64,000 nt of DNA from Clitopilus passeckerianus (GCA_944990035.1 CALYLX010000083.1:372001-436000), one strand, 5' to 3'; positions 12,300 through 25,036 are shown, counted from the stretch's first letter. The notes: a model not told the origin generated them from the letters alone. Translations and numbers: made by a program.

Positions 12300-14940
12300 G
12301 AACTTCTTAGAAATAGAAGATGAAAGCGTTCATCCTCGTGGAGAGTCGGGGTATTTAAACCTTCCAGAGACCCCAGACTGCGCCGCTTGGAGCTATTGAG
12401 AGGCCTGTCCGCATAACCGTCCAGGTACCAATTCCCAAGATTTCGCACTTTGCATCACCAATACTGCTCGCCATCTCAGTTCTTCATGTGCGAATACAGG
12501 GTATCATCCTGTTAACCCCAGTCAGTTGACCGACTTCTCCTGGATGGCGTGCCACAACACCCCGCCGGGATCTTACCGAGTTGATAGCTGGCTCTCGAAC
12601 GCGTGGCACTGTTAACCAGGCCAGGAACCTGGGAGCATCTGACCACGAGTCAATTCTGTTCTCCTTTCGACGATTTTGGATGGGTACGAAAAGGTACTAC
12701 GGCTCCAAAAACACTGATTTCTTGGTTATATATATTGGGGACAGGAGTGAAGCCATGACGGCAAGAGGAAAATAAGCGGCGCGAAGTCGCAAATGGATTG
12801 CAGGTTTGACGACTTTTGCGAATCCACATAAGTCGCAAGGCAGTTGTCCGGACAGAAGAGGGCGGAAGAGCTCTGGTCAAGCTTCAGGTTGGAGAGGTTC
12901 GTACACTCTCCCGATGCCCTCCGTTTGAATCCGGGACGTCTTGATTGTTGCTAGATTATCCCGTCGCCCCCCCTGGTTTGATCCATTGAGGTAACTTTGG
13001 GGAGAACCTCGTACAGTGTGTCAATTTCAATCAAAGTGATTATAGTTAATGATAAATGTTTCCCTTGTAAGGACCTTGCCGTCCTGATTCTGAGAGGTGA
13101 ATACGGTCGTTTCTCTTCCACGCCTATTCTTCCACGCCATCGTTTGTGTTGCAACTTCCATTGGAGTCCTGGGCAAGCGGCAATTGTTGCGATCAGTGCT
13201 GAGCAAATTCGGATACTTATAGTACCGAGCTCACCCTAAGATTTAGGTAGAGTCAAGCCAAATCTATTATCTCTCTTAGAGGTTTCCATCTGATGCTTTA
13301 AATTCGAGCATGTTCCACAGACTTGCTGCAAGGTTCTTTATATCGATGGGCAAGCAACGACTTGACTTGTGGGAGTGGGCCAATGCTGCGGCATGGCTGG
13401 TTACGAGTCCGGAGTCTTTTCAGAGAAGAAAAGGACTGCGTAGGGAATACCTACTCTGTTATACAGAATGAAGTTCAACCTCTTTAACTTCCGAGTGAAC
13501 GAATATTGATGCTTAAATAGCAAACAAATGCTACTAGTAGTAGAAATATCAACCGGGCCTACATGTACAGTGCGACTAACGTAATGTCGAAGGTAGGTAC
13601 TCGGTCGGTCCCACAATCCAAGCTCGCGTATGCCAACGCATGATTAAAATGGCTGATTTTGGGGTCAAGGGAAGATGGGAGAGCAGAGAGAATAACGGGA
13701 ACTTGAAGCCATGCCATTCAGCACCAACCGTCGTCCATTAGGTTGACGGAAAGACCGTGACTCAGCGAGATCAGCGGCAAACTTTGCCGAATGATAGGCG
13801 ACGGGCGTACCATGTGTTTGTATACCATTTGTAGGCATATGACATCATTTTGACGACGGCAGGATATCGGCTTTGAACAGGATGACAACCGAACGAATGA
13901 AGGAGCGGAAACGTAAGTGATGAACTGATGCAGACGACCGCGTAGTAACCTCAAGGAAAAAGAACTCGCTGTCGTAACCTCCAGACTCGTAAACAACTGA
14001 TAGCTCTGCGACTGACGGATGTATTATTCTGCTCCAAGCTGCCCCTTACCAATTGGGCATGAGCTTCAAGGCGCATCACGCTCTCCACAATTACATATTT
14101 TTCTACCACTATCAGGGTAAAGGGAACTGAGTTTAGGCCAAGGTTGGATCTGTCAACGTTGACTCAACGCAGAGGGTGAGCACTGCCACGATCGTGCCGC
14201 GGTGCTTTCGGCACGTTCCCGTGATAATAATCACGACTGGCGAAGCGCCGTGTTCAACGGAAAGCATTCTCTTGCGTGTACCTCGAAAAAAGGCTGGGCG
14301 GACAGTTATAGATGCTATCGTGCCTCGGCTTGTCCACAATTTAGACCGCAGAAGAAAGTATCGAGGTATGTATTAAACCTGCCCAGCCTCGAAGGACGAA
14401 AACACGACTTAAACGAGGTTGGCAGAAACTGATAGACATCGGATAGATCGCCTAGAAACAAGAACCTTCATCCGAGCTCCGCCTCGTGTAACGAACCTGA
14501 TAGAGGACTTACCCATGTAAGGTTCGTTCAACTCATGCGGAGCCGCGAGGGTGCTATCCGTCTTGGGATTCTAAGCGGTCGTGGTCAGCATTCTTGCCTC
14601 CGTATCCCACAATGTAGCGCAACTCTGCCGCCGCTCGCTGGTCTGTATCAATGATATATATGAGCGCCCAAAAGACCCGCAACACTCACAGATCATTCTG
14701 TCAGAATTGAAACGGGACTGTGAGTCTGTGATATCCATTTCCACGCCAACACAGCCAATCTGATCAATAGTCAGGATCACCGTTGCCCTGACTGGAGGGA
14801 ACGCCGCCGCTCACTATCCTTTGGAGGAGACCCTTCTTTACGTACACCGCCCATCTCTTCGCCGACCATAAAAGGACCTACCAACAACCTCCTTCCACCA
14901 CTTCCTGCCTTTCCTCCTTTCCGTTCGTCTCCTTCATTCT
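12300..14940. other. 2.6-kb region without a supported gene
   Basis: I found no open frame with a recognisable domain. It holds the promoter side of epimerase copy 3 (left), an imperfect inverted repeat near 14476-14547, and the promoter of the PLAC8 gene (right). Confidence 0.35.
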
Positions 14941-14945
14941 TCGCA
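14865..14945 (+). promoter_or_regulatory. core promoter / pyrimidine-rich leader of the PLAC8 gene
   Basis: A TATA-like CCATAAAAGG at about 14866-14875 is followed by a long C/T-rich tract running almost to the ATG at 14946. This arrangement is common at strongly expressed basidiomycete genes. It is inferred from composition and position only. Confidence 0.4.
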
Positions 14946-15550
14946 ATGGCCTACCAACAACCTATCTACCAACAACCTGCTCCTGTCCAGGGAATGACTC
15001 TTGCTGGAGGCAACCGAAACGTGAAAAACCTGCCTATGCAGGATGGTGGACGCGAATGGAGTAACGGCCTCTGCGACTGCTGCGGTGACGCGGGTACCTG
15101 TAAGTATCTCGAAGTCTAACTGCGCAATGTCGAAGATCTGCTCGACTAACTCTGCTTTTCATTAAGGTGTTCTTGCATGGTGCTGCCCTTGCGTCGTCTA
15201 CGCCCAGAACAAGCAGAGGTTGGAGCACCTCAACCAGAAGGCTTCGCCCGACCCCGAGCGCGGTGGCGGATTCTTCAGCGGTGATTGCTGCATCCACGCC
15301 CTCCTCACTGGATGTGTGGGCTTCGGCTGGATTCTTCAGGTTAGTAACTTCTTCGCTTCCGTCTTGACGAAATATCTGACTAGGGTTCTAGATTGGTACA
15401 CGCGGAAATACTCGTTCCCGCTACAGCATCAAGGGAGGAGGATGTGGCGACTGCTGCGTCACATGGTGTTGCTCGCCTTGTGCTCTCACTCAAGAAAGCC
15501 GTGAGATTGAACTCGAGGAAAAGAGCTTTGGCGCCTATGGCAAGGCCTAA
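14946..15550 (+). CDS. PLAC8 family cysteine-rich protein
   Basis: The exons are 14946-15099, 15167-15339 and 15392-15550, giving 161 residues with all junctions in frame. The start MAYQQPIYQQPAP is Pro/Gln-rich. The PLAC8 domain follows, with the family's clustered cysteines: LCDCCGDAGTCVLAWCCPC, GDCCIHALLTGCVGFGWILQ, and GGCGDCCVTWCCSPCAL. The C-terminus is charged (REIELEEKSFGAYGKA). PLAC8 proteins are small membrane-associated proteins tied to cell-size control, cadmium resistance and calcium influx in plants and fungi. The role here is unknown. It stands alone on the plus strand with a promoter-like leader just upstream. Confidence 0.92.
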
Positions 15551-16147
15551 ACACCCACTAGATTTCGATGGAACTTTCATATACCTGTTCACCCTAATCT
15601 TGTTTCTCTTGTAAGCCGACCGACGCGCCTCCCCTTTGTACATTTTCCTGTACTTTTCTTGTGGTCTTCGACCTGTAACATCCTAAACGACGCGTAAAAC
15701 GCGTGTATTTAATTACGGTTTACATGTTCAATGGGATTTTCCCAGACACATTCAAATTTTTAACTCCTTGTACGTGTAGGCGCATCACTTGCGCTCATAG
15801 CTCAACGTCTTTCTGATGCTATTTATACCGCGGATAGGCTCCAAACCACCGCCGAAGGCGGCGGGTACGAACCTCCATTCGCAAAAAGGTTCTTCCCTGC
15901 CTATTTGCATGCGCCCACACTCGCGAAACGATGATCAAACTATGCAGAGGAAGTGCAGTCATGTCTGGGTAACGAATGGTATTGCAAGGTAATTATCTAA
16001 ACAAAGCGAGCATAGTAGTACAGACCTGGGCCAGAGCTTCTCAACACTACTTTTCTCTCGAAAGTATTAGGGGAATAGCGAGGAAGATGTAAGCAAGAGA
16101 TTAAATAATATGAGATCTCAACGAATGTAATGCAGTTAGTCCATCCC
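15551..16147. other. convergent 3' region between PLAC8 and ammonium transporter genes
   Basis: No gene is visible. The stretch is the shared 3' flank of two convergent genes. It contains two ACGCGT hexamers close together near 15693-15710, in the presumed 3' UTR of the PLAC8 gene. Confidence 0.4.
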
Positions 16148-18007
16148 CTATGCCACCTGGTGAGCCTTCTCCTCCTCGGAGCTGCTCGACGACTTCATGT
16201 AATGCTCATGTTCGGGCTCGCGACCGCCGCCAACGGCGCCAACACCAGCGTTGATAGTGTGGCCAATCTCCTGCTCGAGGCCAACGTAGTCATAAGCGAA
16301 CTCGCCCATTTCAGCGTCATCAATGCCAAGGATCTCAGACTCTTCATCCACACGGAGAGCCAATCCTGGGATGAAGTGCATGATCCAGAGGATGATCGTC
16401 TATGAAGTGACAGAGAGTCAGATACAATCATGCCCGGGAAGCAGCGAGGAAGCAACTCACGGTCATGACCAAAGAGTAGCCAAGACTGGCGCAAGAGTCT
16501 GCGACCTGGTAACCAAGTTGGACCCAGTGGTGGTCGAACCAACCACCGGCGATGACAGTGGCACCATCGAAGCCCGCAACGCTTGCCTGTGCAAACAGAG
16601 CAGTCATGATGTTTCCAACAACACCACCGACAGCATGGGATGCAAAGATCTGACGGAAGAAAAGAAGTATTGTCAGCACTAGATTCCGCTAACCCCTGAC
16701 TGGGGAGAAATGTACACACATCCAAAGCGTCGTCATAGCCGACGACAAACTTGAGTTGGGTAGCAAAGTTACATGCGGTACCAGCGACGAAACCGAAAGC
16801 GACAGCAGCAGCTATAGAGGACCAAGTCAGTATATTGGTTTATATACGAATACGATACTGCTAGTGCGACTTACGGGATCCGACGAAACCAGAGGCGGGG
16901 GTGATAGCGACGAGACCAGCGATGGCACCAGAGCAGAAACCGACGGTGGACCACTTCTTCTCAAGGCGCCAATCCCAGAGCATCCAGGTCAAGCCACCGA
17001 CGCTGGCAGCGAGATTGGTGACGATGCATGCCTGAGCAGCGCGGAGGTTGGCGGAGAGCGCAGAGCCTCCGTTGAAGCCGAACCATCCGAACCAGAGGAG
17101 CACCGTACCCAAGACGACGTAGGATGTGTTCTGGGGCTTGTATGCCAAGCGCTCGGTGCCGTAGCCACGACGTTTGCCAAGGTAGATGGAGATGGCGAGG
17201 GCAGCAGTTCCAGAGGAAATATGGACGGGAGAGCCGCCGGCGAAGTCGAGACCACCGAGAACGAAGGACCAACCGTTGGCGTTCCACGTCCAGCATGCGA
17301 TGGGGTCATAGACGAGGGTGGTCCAGGCAAAGACAAAGACCAAGAGAGGGCCAAGCCTGCCTCGTTCAGCGATAGCACCAATAGCGATAGCTGGTCTGGT
17401 GGCAAAGAATGAGATGTCAGTATTTGGGTCAGGTGGAGACAGAGATTTGCACATACGTTATGGCAGCAAACATCAATTGATAGACACAGAAGACAATGGC
17501 GGGAATGCGGGTGCTGCCAATTGAGGGTTGTTCGAGAACTCCTTTGAGAGCGAAATATTCTGACAAAAATCATGAGCGGTGGCACGCGGAGAATAAATTC
17601 TAAGACATACTCAAGTCACCAATAAACGTGCTTCCAGTTTCGCTGAATGCAAGAGAGTAACCCCAGAAGAACCACTACACATTACATCAGTACACTGGTA
17701 GTGGGATTTGGCATGAATGTACGAACCTGGAAGGAGACAACAGCAATGGAAATCATGCTCGTCCATATCATTGAAAGAGCATTCTTCCGTCGCAAAAGGC
17801 CAGAGTAGAAGAAACCAAGACCTGGTATCATGATCCACACCAGGGCGGTGGATGTAAGAATCCAAGCAATGTCGCCGAGATTATAGACGACGGTCTCGCC
17901 ATCAGGATCCGTCCATGTCAAGTCGCCAGCTAAGTCATCTAGTGAGTCATTCCACTCGCCCCCCTTGCACAATACCACCTACAGTCGGTGTAGTTCACGT
18001 TCACCAT
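16148..18007 (-). CDS. ammonium transporter, Amt/MEP family
   Basis: This is a plasma-membrane ammonium channel/transporter used in nitrogen uptake and sensing. The start at 18007 gives MVNVNYTD. A 52-nt intron leads to SGDLTWTDPDGETVVYNLGD and the first membrane helix, WILTSTALVWIMIPGLGFFY. Family motifs in order: GLLRRKNALSMIW, PAIAIGAIAERGRLGP, LDFAGGSPVHISSGTAAL (signature with the first pore histidine), VLLWFGWFGFNGGSAL, GFCSGAIAGLVAITPASGFV, and IFASHAVGGVVGNIMTALFA (second pore histidine). The cytoplasmic tail is acidic and serine-rich (MKSSSSSEEEKAHQVA), with the stop at 16148-16150. The gene has at least seven short introns and looks intact. Which MEP paralogue it is cannot be decided here. 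Confidence 0.93.
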
Positions 18008-19555
18008 CTTGAATGTGAATTAAATAAGCCTTGGGTAGACAAAGTCCCTTGAGGTGAGGGAAAGCTCAGGCAACGCTGGCCGAGAAGAACCGACGAAGGT
18101 ATGTGCGAACGTGAAACTGATCAGCCAGCGAATACAACCATATTTTTATACGAATTCCAGGTTTGGTTCTAGGAACGTCCCATGATAGTTGCGGTTATCC
18201 CGCACACCAAGTGCCAGAGATAACGAGTGATGAGTGTGATTATGTCAGCCGGAAGACCAAACCTATCGTCCAATCAGAGCTCGCGTATAGACCTTATCAT
18301 GTTCACCTCCATAGACCAAGTCGCCGACCCTAAGGACATGAGAACTAGATCGCAAAGGGAAATTCATCGCATCCAATCCGCCTAGTGTTCCGAAAGCCCC
18401 CTGGAGTCGAGTAGAGCCATTCAATAGCCCGCTGAAACCGATATCTGCGTATTTCAATGCTTTGGACGCTGTGTAATTGAGTATTTCCGGTCTTGCGGTA
18501 TCTATGCAAACCTTATTCAATGGGCTTGACTGCGAGGACTCGCTTTGTCTTGGCCCACGGAACTGATGATCTCTCAATACAGAATAGATAGGAAGAGTTT
18601 GTGGGGTTGCCTGGCGTGCCTTGAAATAAATGCCGAAAATGAACACTCCCAGGCAAAACCGGTGGGCAACCTCCACGCGGATAAGGCCATCATGGGTCAG
18701 TCGCTTCTTTCGGACGAAGATAAGAAGTTCCACACAGGCACCAAGGTCTTCCAATCGACCGTTAATCTTTCTCGAGGCCCTGTGAAGTCACGGCTGGCCA
18801 CGGCTCCTCGAACTGTGTACCTAGGCAAGGCGATGAGTGGTCGATAACCTTGACATGGGCCATGACGTTGAATGTACGTCCTACGGTTTCTTCCTTGCTG
18901 CATGATGGAAAAGATAAGGCTCTGCATCGTTTTGACGGTGCAATTCATTGCGATCGCGTGCAAAGCTGCTTCTGTTCGCATCGAGCTGTCAGGATGGAAA
19001 TGATGTACACAGGCAAGAAGATGTGCGTACAAAGTTTCCCCGGTTTTTAGTGGGCCTTAGTCGCTTCGATTTTCTTCGAATGATCTGGTGCCCGAATAGA
19101 CACGTAGCCAAGCCAGTCAGTGGATATACACAACTTGTATCTGTCATCCTTCGAACATATCTTGAGAAACGCACTGGTCAGATCAGAATCAGATACGTCG
19201 ACTTCAAGTTGACAGTTCCCGATGTTGAATGGCTCGAAGTCAGTCAGCTGCTTGTCGTAGAGACTATGCATGCCTGTGATACTATTGTTACTATATATGT
19301 CTTCACATCATCGGGGCTGCTTTGATTGCGAAGACGTATGAATCAGTACAACACGCTGGCGTCTGTAAATCATGTCGAAATCAAACCTAAAACGCGTCAT
19401 CATCGCGTCGTGCCAATTCGTAAAACGAATTGGGCAAACCCTTTATTTTGACGTGCTTCTTTCAAATCCTCCTCGCACACAAAGACAAACAACACTCAGC
19501 AATTCTTTCCACTCTGCCGTCGACGCTGGCAATCCATACGTTGACGTTGCGTGGA
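18008..19555. other. 1.5-kb region without a firm gene
   Basis: A minus-strand open frame at 18263-18754 (163 residues) and a plus-strand frame at 18545-18847 overlap each other. Neither shows a domain I recognise. The left end should include the promoter of the ammonium transporter and the right end that of the mitochondrial-protein gene. Confidence 0.3.
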
Positions 19556-20637
19556 ATGGCGAGCACACTATCTCGGACTGCGCTTAGGTCTCTCTCCCGG
19601 CCTTGTTTGAAGCGGGCTAGCTTTAGCCGACGCGCTATCCACCTTACGCCTGTTGGTGAGTGGTTACACGAAGTCGGCCATCCGAATTGAACCTCATATC
19701 CACGCCCATAAGCCCAGAAAAAGAAGTCAGCGGCTGTCGTTGACGACCTCTTCCCGGAGGATGCTGAAGAAGGCGATCTCTTCTCTGCCACTCAGACTCC
19801 TGCCCAGACGGAAACACCTACAAGCAGCACAGTTACGGAATCAGTGGCAAAGTCCACCAAGCTCTCGCCTGAGGCCCGGTTGGCCCAATTCACCAAGACT
19901 CTGGACTTCGTCAAGCCCAGGATAGGCAGACACCCGACAGAGAAACTCCCTCTTGTGCGCAAGTCAGCCTGGCCCTACCTCGTTCAGCTAGCTTCATCGA
20001 GGGAGCAACTGGAGCAAGTAGTAGAGCTTGTTCCGACATGGAATGAAGGAGCAGGTACCTTGGACGGTTCATTCTCTGAGGCCTTCACCCGTAAGCATTC
20101 TGTGTATTCCCCAACCACCCACCTACGTTACTAAGTCATGAATGTTTTACAGGTAGATGTGAAGAGTTATCCTGTCCTACACTCGCCCTTGACGTTTTCG
20201 GTAACATCTCAAAATATGGCCTTCAACTCACACTACCCGCCGCCCGCCAGCTAATTCACTCTCTTCACATGGAGAATCCTATTCAAGACACTGTCACCGC
20301 CATGACCCTCTATGGAATCCATGGCCTTTCCCCAGCTTACGAGGATCTTGCATCCTGCTCCATGATTGCTGCTGCCTGCTTCAAGGCTAATACAGCAGAG
20401 TCTCTGGAGCTCGCCAACAAGCTTGTTCCTGAACTCCAGAAGGTCGTTCAGAAGACGCCATCACTGAAGCTGGATACCGAGACGCCAAGGTCATTACAGA
20501 AGTCGACAATATGGACAACATGGGCATTGAAGAAGGTGCAGAAGGGGCTGGCTGGGGAAGGAAAGACGAATGCCGAGTGGCTTAATATCTGGAAGAATGC
20601 CACCAGCGGTGGTCAGGCCGCAACTCCTACTGCTTAG
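19556..20637 (+). CDS. predicted mitochondrial protein of unknown function
   Basis: The exons are 19556-19655, 19713-20090 and 20153-20637, giving 320 residues in frame. The N-terminus (MASTLSRTALRSLSRPCLKR, then ASFSRRAIHLTP) is rich in Arg, Ser and Ala and lacks acidic residues, a typical mitochondrial presequence. An acidic linker (VVDDLFPEDAEEGD) and an alpha-helical body follow (LSPEARLAQFTKTLDFVKPR, CPTLALDVFGNISKYGLQLT, SPAYEDLASCSMIAAACFKA). The repeated helix-pair feel resembles PPR/TPR-type mitoribosomal or translation-factor proteins. I do not recognise a specific family and give no function. Confidence 0.75.
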
Positions 20638-20639
20638 AT

Positions 20640-21640
20640 TTTAATATGACTTAATGCTAATATTTGGCCCTTTTTCTCGCTGGATGATCGAATCCCGATT
20701 TAATTTCTGCACACCAGTCCCTGTTGCGCTCAGTTTGCTGTCCATCTCACCTTCAGCTGGGCGTAACAGTGATGGGAACGAATTACTAAAGAAGGAAACC
20801 CTTGACACTTCATTGAATTCTGAGTCGAGGCTCGTCTCCAGGCGCCAACAACAATCCCATCACCTCCGAGCAACCATGGCAGAAAACACAAAAGTAATAT
20901 CCACCAAGAATGGTGGCGCGTCACCACAGACTAGAATCTATTCCAACTTATTTTATTCTCAAACTTGGCCTCTAAGTTGACCCGCGGAGCCACATTATCG
21001 CGCTTTCTGATGGAAACATCCTTTGTGCAGGTGCTGCTGGCCTTGCTAGATCAAACCTTCATAAAACTTCAGAGACCACCCGTAACTCGCGCAGAAGATC
21101 CAAGGAATCCCAAGGACGCAGTCTTTTTTTATTATCACAGTCACAGAACCCCACTTTTCCCAATTCTCAGTTCAAGGGCCGATCGTTTACAGCCGGCTTC
21201 TCACAGAGCCCAGTCCAACAGCCTTCCAACCGATCAGGGCTTACGAGCGAGATCCTTATTCCTTGGTGCCGCTGGAGGAGTTTTGAGGGTTTGACAGCCT
21301 ACATACAGCCTACACTGTCAAACCACGCCAATTATTTCCAGATCAAGGTCGAGACGGAATGCTCTTTTGTTCCAGAACTGGCTCCTCCATACATCGGATC
21401 GCAGTCGGCGTTGATCCCGAATGTTACACATCTCCTCCGGGATGATCTTGGGCATGATGGATGAATTTCCTAACGCCCTCAATCGGCTTCTTAAACGCCT
21501 TCATTGGCTGGCGCACGTCGGCCGCATTATGGTAGGTTATAAAGAGCGCAGTTTGCGTGGTTCCTGACTCTAGATGGCTTCTCCCATCTTTGAACCCACC
21601 CTCCTTGCTTTTACCTGAGCGCTGAGCCCGTCCTTTCGCC
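20640..21640. other. 1-kb region without a supported gene
   Basis: Only short unrelated open frames are visible. The right end is the promoter of the DUF6533 gene. Confidence 0.35.
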
Positions 21641-23323
21641 ATGAACTTCCTTCAAGAAGGTCTATCCGACATTCAATCCATTCGTTATTCTCATCGTGAG
21701 TGGTTCGCTTGTAATCAAGCTCGAACCCAAACTTACCGTCGTTCAGTCGCGTCTGCCTCTATTATTATTTTCGATCATTGTGAGCTGGGGAATGCTGTTT
21801 TTAACTTGTTACGCGTCCTGATGCACTCTGAAGTGATAACTTTCGACTCTGAGGTGAGCATTAACTTACCTTTGGAACGGCACACGACTGAACATCTGGG
21901 CAGGTCGAGCTCATTTGGGTAAGCAGCTACCACCGACTCGGTCTTTCGGGCATGGAGTGAAACGTCGTCAATAGAATAGTTCTTGGTCATTGGGGAAAGC
22001 TTTGTTCTTTCTGGTAACTTCCTTCTTCTGTGGCCTCCCGACTGTTTTGATAGCCGTTTGCACAGAATCGATATTATACCCTCATATCTGTGGTGTAAGT
22101 GAGTCATCCGACGATATCGTAGCTGTTCGCTGATATTTCTCTAGAGTAAACACATACGGTAATGTCATTGCGACCTGAAAGATGGACTAGCATTGATAGT
22201 AGTGGCGTTTCCAGGTCTTTTCTCAGCCACCATCACGAATCATGTCAGTTTCTCTACGGTCGTTTCCGAATTTAAGCTCACCCGCTGAATCGCAGTTGTA
22301 TGTTTTTCTCGTTTCTGAATGTCGAGTCGTCATCGACAGGCTGCTGCTTCCTATTTATAGTTGTGAGTCATAAGAACCCTTAATTCTCGGCTTCACTCAA
22401 CTCTCATTAGGTTTAAGCTTTTTCCAATGGCAAGGATGGACGGGTCTCATTTCATGTATCATATCGGAGGGTAAGGACCGAGTAACCCTTTCTGAGTGTC
22501 AACTCACGATGATCGTAGTGATCCTCCAAATGCGAATCTACGCGTTATATTCCTTGGATAAACGGGTGCTCGCTCTGATGACGATAAGCTTCCTTGCGAG
22601 TATAGGGACTTCGGCTGCGATAATGGGTTCAGTTCTCTCTAAGATAACAGGTGCGCAATATGCTTTTTGTAACGCAACCCCAAGTATTTACGATCGCCTG
22701 CAGCTATTGCGCGCCCTATCACTCCGAACATCAAGTTCTGCCTACCACTCAACATATCCGACCACTTCTATGCTTTCTGGATTCCCATGTTGGTGTTCGA
22801 AACTCTTCTCTGCGGCCTAGCCCTCTTTAAAGGCTACCAGACCTTCAAATCTCCAAGGGGACACCTCACCTCAGGGAAGCATATCATCGGTATCTTGATT
22901 AGAGATTCACTTCTCTACTTCCTGGTGTAGGTTTCATTCTTCTGACGTCCGGTTTTCATTGATTTAATTCCGCTTAGCATGTTCGCAACCTACTTCACCA
23001 ACCTCCTTATTTGGATAGGTTTAAGAGTGGGTCATCACTCGGACTTTCGAGCTATTATTTTGGATTCTTACCTCTCTTAGCAAACTTTACTGGAAATACC
23101 GATTGGCTTCTCGGTCGCGCTGGCGTGCGTTATGGGAAACAGAGTTATCTTCAACGTCCGTGAGCTCGCCCTCGAGCAAGATCTACTGCCTCATAGGTCT
23201 AGAAGAGTGAATTTACCTTCGTCGGATTCAATATCCATAGCGAGTAGGAGTACGTTGTCACATAGGACCTCTCTCAGCGAACATGAGCTAAACAGGCTCC
23301 GTTCGCTTCGGGTCGATCGTTAA
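21641..23323 (+). CDS. DUF6533-type multi-pass membrane protein
   Basis: The start MNFLQEGLSDIQSIRYSH is followed by many very short exons. Splicing gives LASASIIIFDHLITFDSEVE, LIWNSSWSLGKALFFLNRYY and TLISVV, the conserved opening of the basidiomycete DUF6533 family. Later exons give CRVVIDRLLLP, MIVVILQMRIYALYSLDKRV and LALMTISFLASIGTSAAIMG. Next comes a helix in the frame reading MLVFETLLCGLALFKGYQTF, then GILIRDSLLYFLV, MFATYFTNLLIWIGLR and IPIGFSVALACVMGNRVIFN. The last exon ends in a Ser/Arg-rich cytoplasmic tail with the stop at 23321-23323. Around seven membrane helices are expected. The family is abundant in Agaricomycetes and its function is unknown. Internal exon edges are approximate. 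Confidence 0.8.
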
Positions 23324-23397
23324 AGGGTGTCATTGTATTCATTAGTGTGTTCTCTCTTGTAATCTATGGACATTCTTTCACGACTGGTTGGATGCGA

Positions 23398-23975
23398 TTA
23401 ATTCTCCTTCTCTATCCACTTTTCTCCGTCCCACTGAACGTCTGCCTTCCACTTCGACGAGTCTGTCCATTGGTCTTGCAGGTAATTGTCCCACCGTTTG
23501 ACATGTACTTCGCCGTCGAAGTCTGTAAAGTAACCTGCCACTCGTGGATCAGGGCCTAAGAACTCGTGTCTGCAGGTCATCAGCTCGTGTTCACCGTTAA
23601 GCAAAAACATGGGAAATGGACTGACCTTTTAGAAACAATTTCAACAGCATTCACGAAATTTGCAGCGCATGTACTTCCAATATCGATATTTTCGAGGTAG
23701 TGTTGGTGCACCAGCTGGTTTAGGTCGGACCCAGGATATATGTCTCGAACATCTTCACCGTGCTTCCCGAGATATGATCGAGCAAGGTGGACTTTCGTGC
23801 GGGTATACATCGGGTGTTTCTCAGTCGGCCATCGTGCAAGCTCCCAAGCTGACGCTCGACGTTCACTGGTGAGAGTCTTGACAGCCTCCTTCTTGGACGC
23901 CTTTGCTTCGGGTGAATCTTGGGGTTTGAGGAGGATAAGCCCCGCAGTGTGCTCCTCCTTCACGTCTTTCGCCAT
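23398..23975 (-). CDS. small orphan protein, 173 residues
   Basis: The exons are 23975-23626 and 23569-23398, joined across a 56-nt GTCAGT..TGCAG intron that keeps the frame (VSK then RHEFLGPDPR). The chosen start is MAKDVKEEHTAGL; two codons upstream is only GTG. The protein is soluble and charged, with no signal peptide or membrane segment. Notable stretches are WELARWPTEKHPMYTRTKVH, LNQLVHQHYLENIDIGSTC and a Trp/Asp-rich end (DNYLQDQWTDSSKWKADV, WDGEKWIEKEN). I do not recognise the family. It converges with the DUF6533 gene, whose stop is 75 bp away. Confidence 0.65.
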
Positions 23976-24203
23976 TGACACCGGAATTTTGTTGCAACCA
24001 TAGAGAAATAGAACCGAAGCGACTTGAGGGCAGGTTCTTGGACGTAATCAGAGAAAAAAGAGTGCTTATGTAACCATCTTAAATCAGATTTTCTGGTTAT
24101 CAGTGTGGCGCAAAAGAGTTCCTCAAGTTATCGCGTTAGTGTGTAGTACCAATCCATAAATGTGTCTAAGATATAATATCTGGAACAATCGTAGCAGATT
24201 ATT

Positions 24204-25036
24204 TTAGTTGAATTTCACCCGTGAAACGGTCTCCCAGAAGGTCTTGCCCTGTATTTGTGCGACCTCAGTCTCAAGAGCAGAGGGTTCACGGGGAGCATTT
24301 GCCGGTGCAAAAGTACCAGCACCCCAAGCGGAACCTGTTTATAATATATTAGAATCAATATGTGAAGTCTTGGGAACAGTACGCACCTCCGTGTACCTCG
24401 CTCAGGTTGCTGAGCTGGCTGAACGCCTTGGCGTATCCGAGAGGGACGAAGATCATGCCATGATGGGTGAGGACAGACATTGAGTTGAGGGCAGTGGTCT
24501 CTTGTCCTCCTCCCATAGATGCGGTAGAGGTGAAGATGGAGGCGTATTTGCCGTAGAGGCCACCACTCGCCCAGAGGCTGCCAGTTGCGTCCCAGAAGGC
24601 CTACGGTCGAGATACTGTAAGCATGATGAAAGACTCTACAAGCCAGAGGACATACCTTCCACTGGGCAGGCATCATTCCGTATCGTGTGGGGATACCGAA
24701 GAGGAACCCATCAAAATTGGCGAATTCATCGGTGGTCATGATGGGATAGTCAGGCTTAGGAGGGGCGTGCATCTTGGTGAGAACATCTTGGGGCAGAGTT
24801 TCGGGGACCCTAGATGATATTCTGATCAGGAAAACTGCGAAGCGGAAGAAGAAGCATAGACACAACGTACTGGTAAATGACGGCATCACCACCTGCGCTC
24901 TCGACACCAGCCTTGACAGCCTCAGCCACTGTGATCAGAGAACGTCAGTTGTGGTTCGGGCCAGAAGACAAGAACACGCACTCTTGGCAATGTGGCCGTA
25001 CATGGAGTAGATAACAATCGCAACTCGAGGGGCCAT
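24204..25036 (-). CDS. WrbA-type flavodoxin-like NAD(P)H:quinone oxidoreductase
   Basis: FMN-dependent two-electron reduction of quinones protects against oxidative stress. The start at 25036 gives MAPRVAIVIYSMYGHIAK, the FMN-phosphate-binding loop of the WrbA/Pst2 family. Next come MAEAVKAGVESAGGDAVIYQ, VPETLPQDVLTKMHAPPKPD and FANFDGFLFGIPTRYGMMPA. The FMN-contacting segments continue with AFWDATGSLWASGGLYGKYA, SIFTSTASMGGGQETTALNS and LTHHGMIFVPLGYAKAF. The protein ends SAWGAGTFAPANAPREPS..TVSRVKFN with TAA at 24204-24206. Length is about 200 residues over five or six exons, normal for the family. In wood and litter decay fungi such enzymes reduce lignin-derived quinones; that role here is inference. 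Confidence 0.92.

Noticed and set aside
12925..12950. tRNA-like GTTTGAATCC box
   Set aside because: No matching A box, acceptor stem or cloverleaf could be folded around it.
16756..17412. Plus-strand frame of 218 residues
   Set aside because: It lies opposite the core of the ammonium transporter, is Gly/Asp/Glu-rich, and has no domain.
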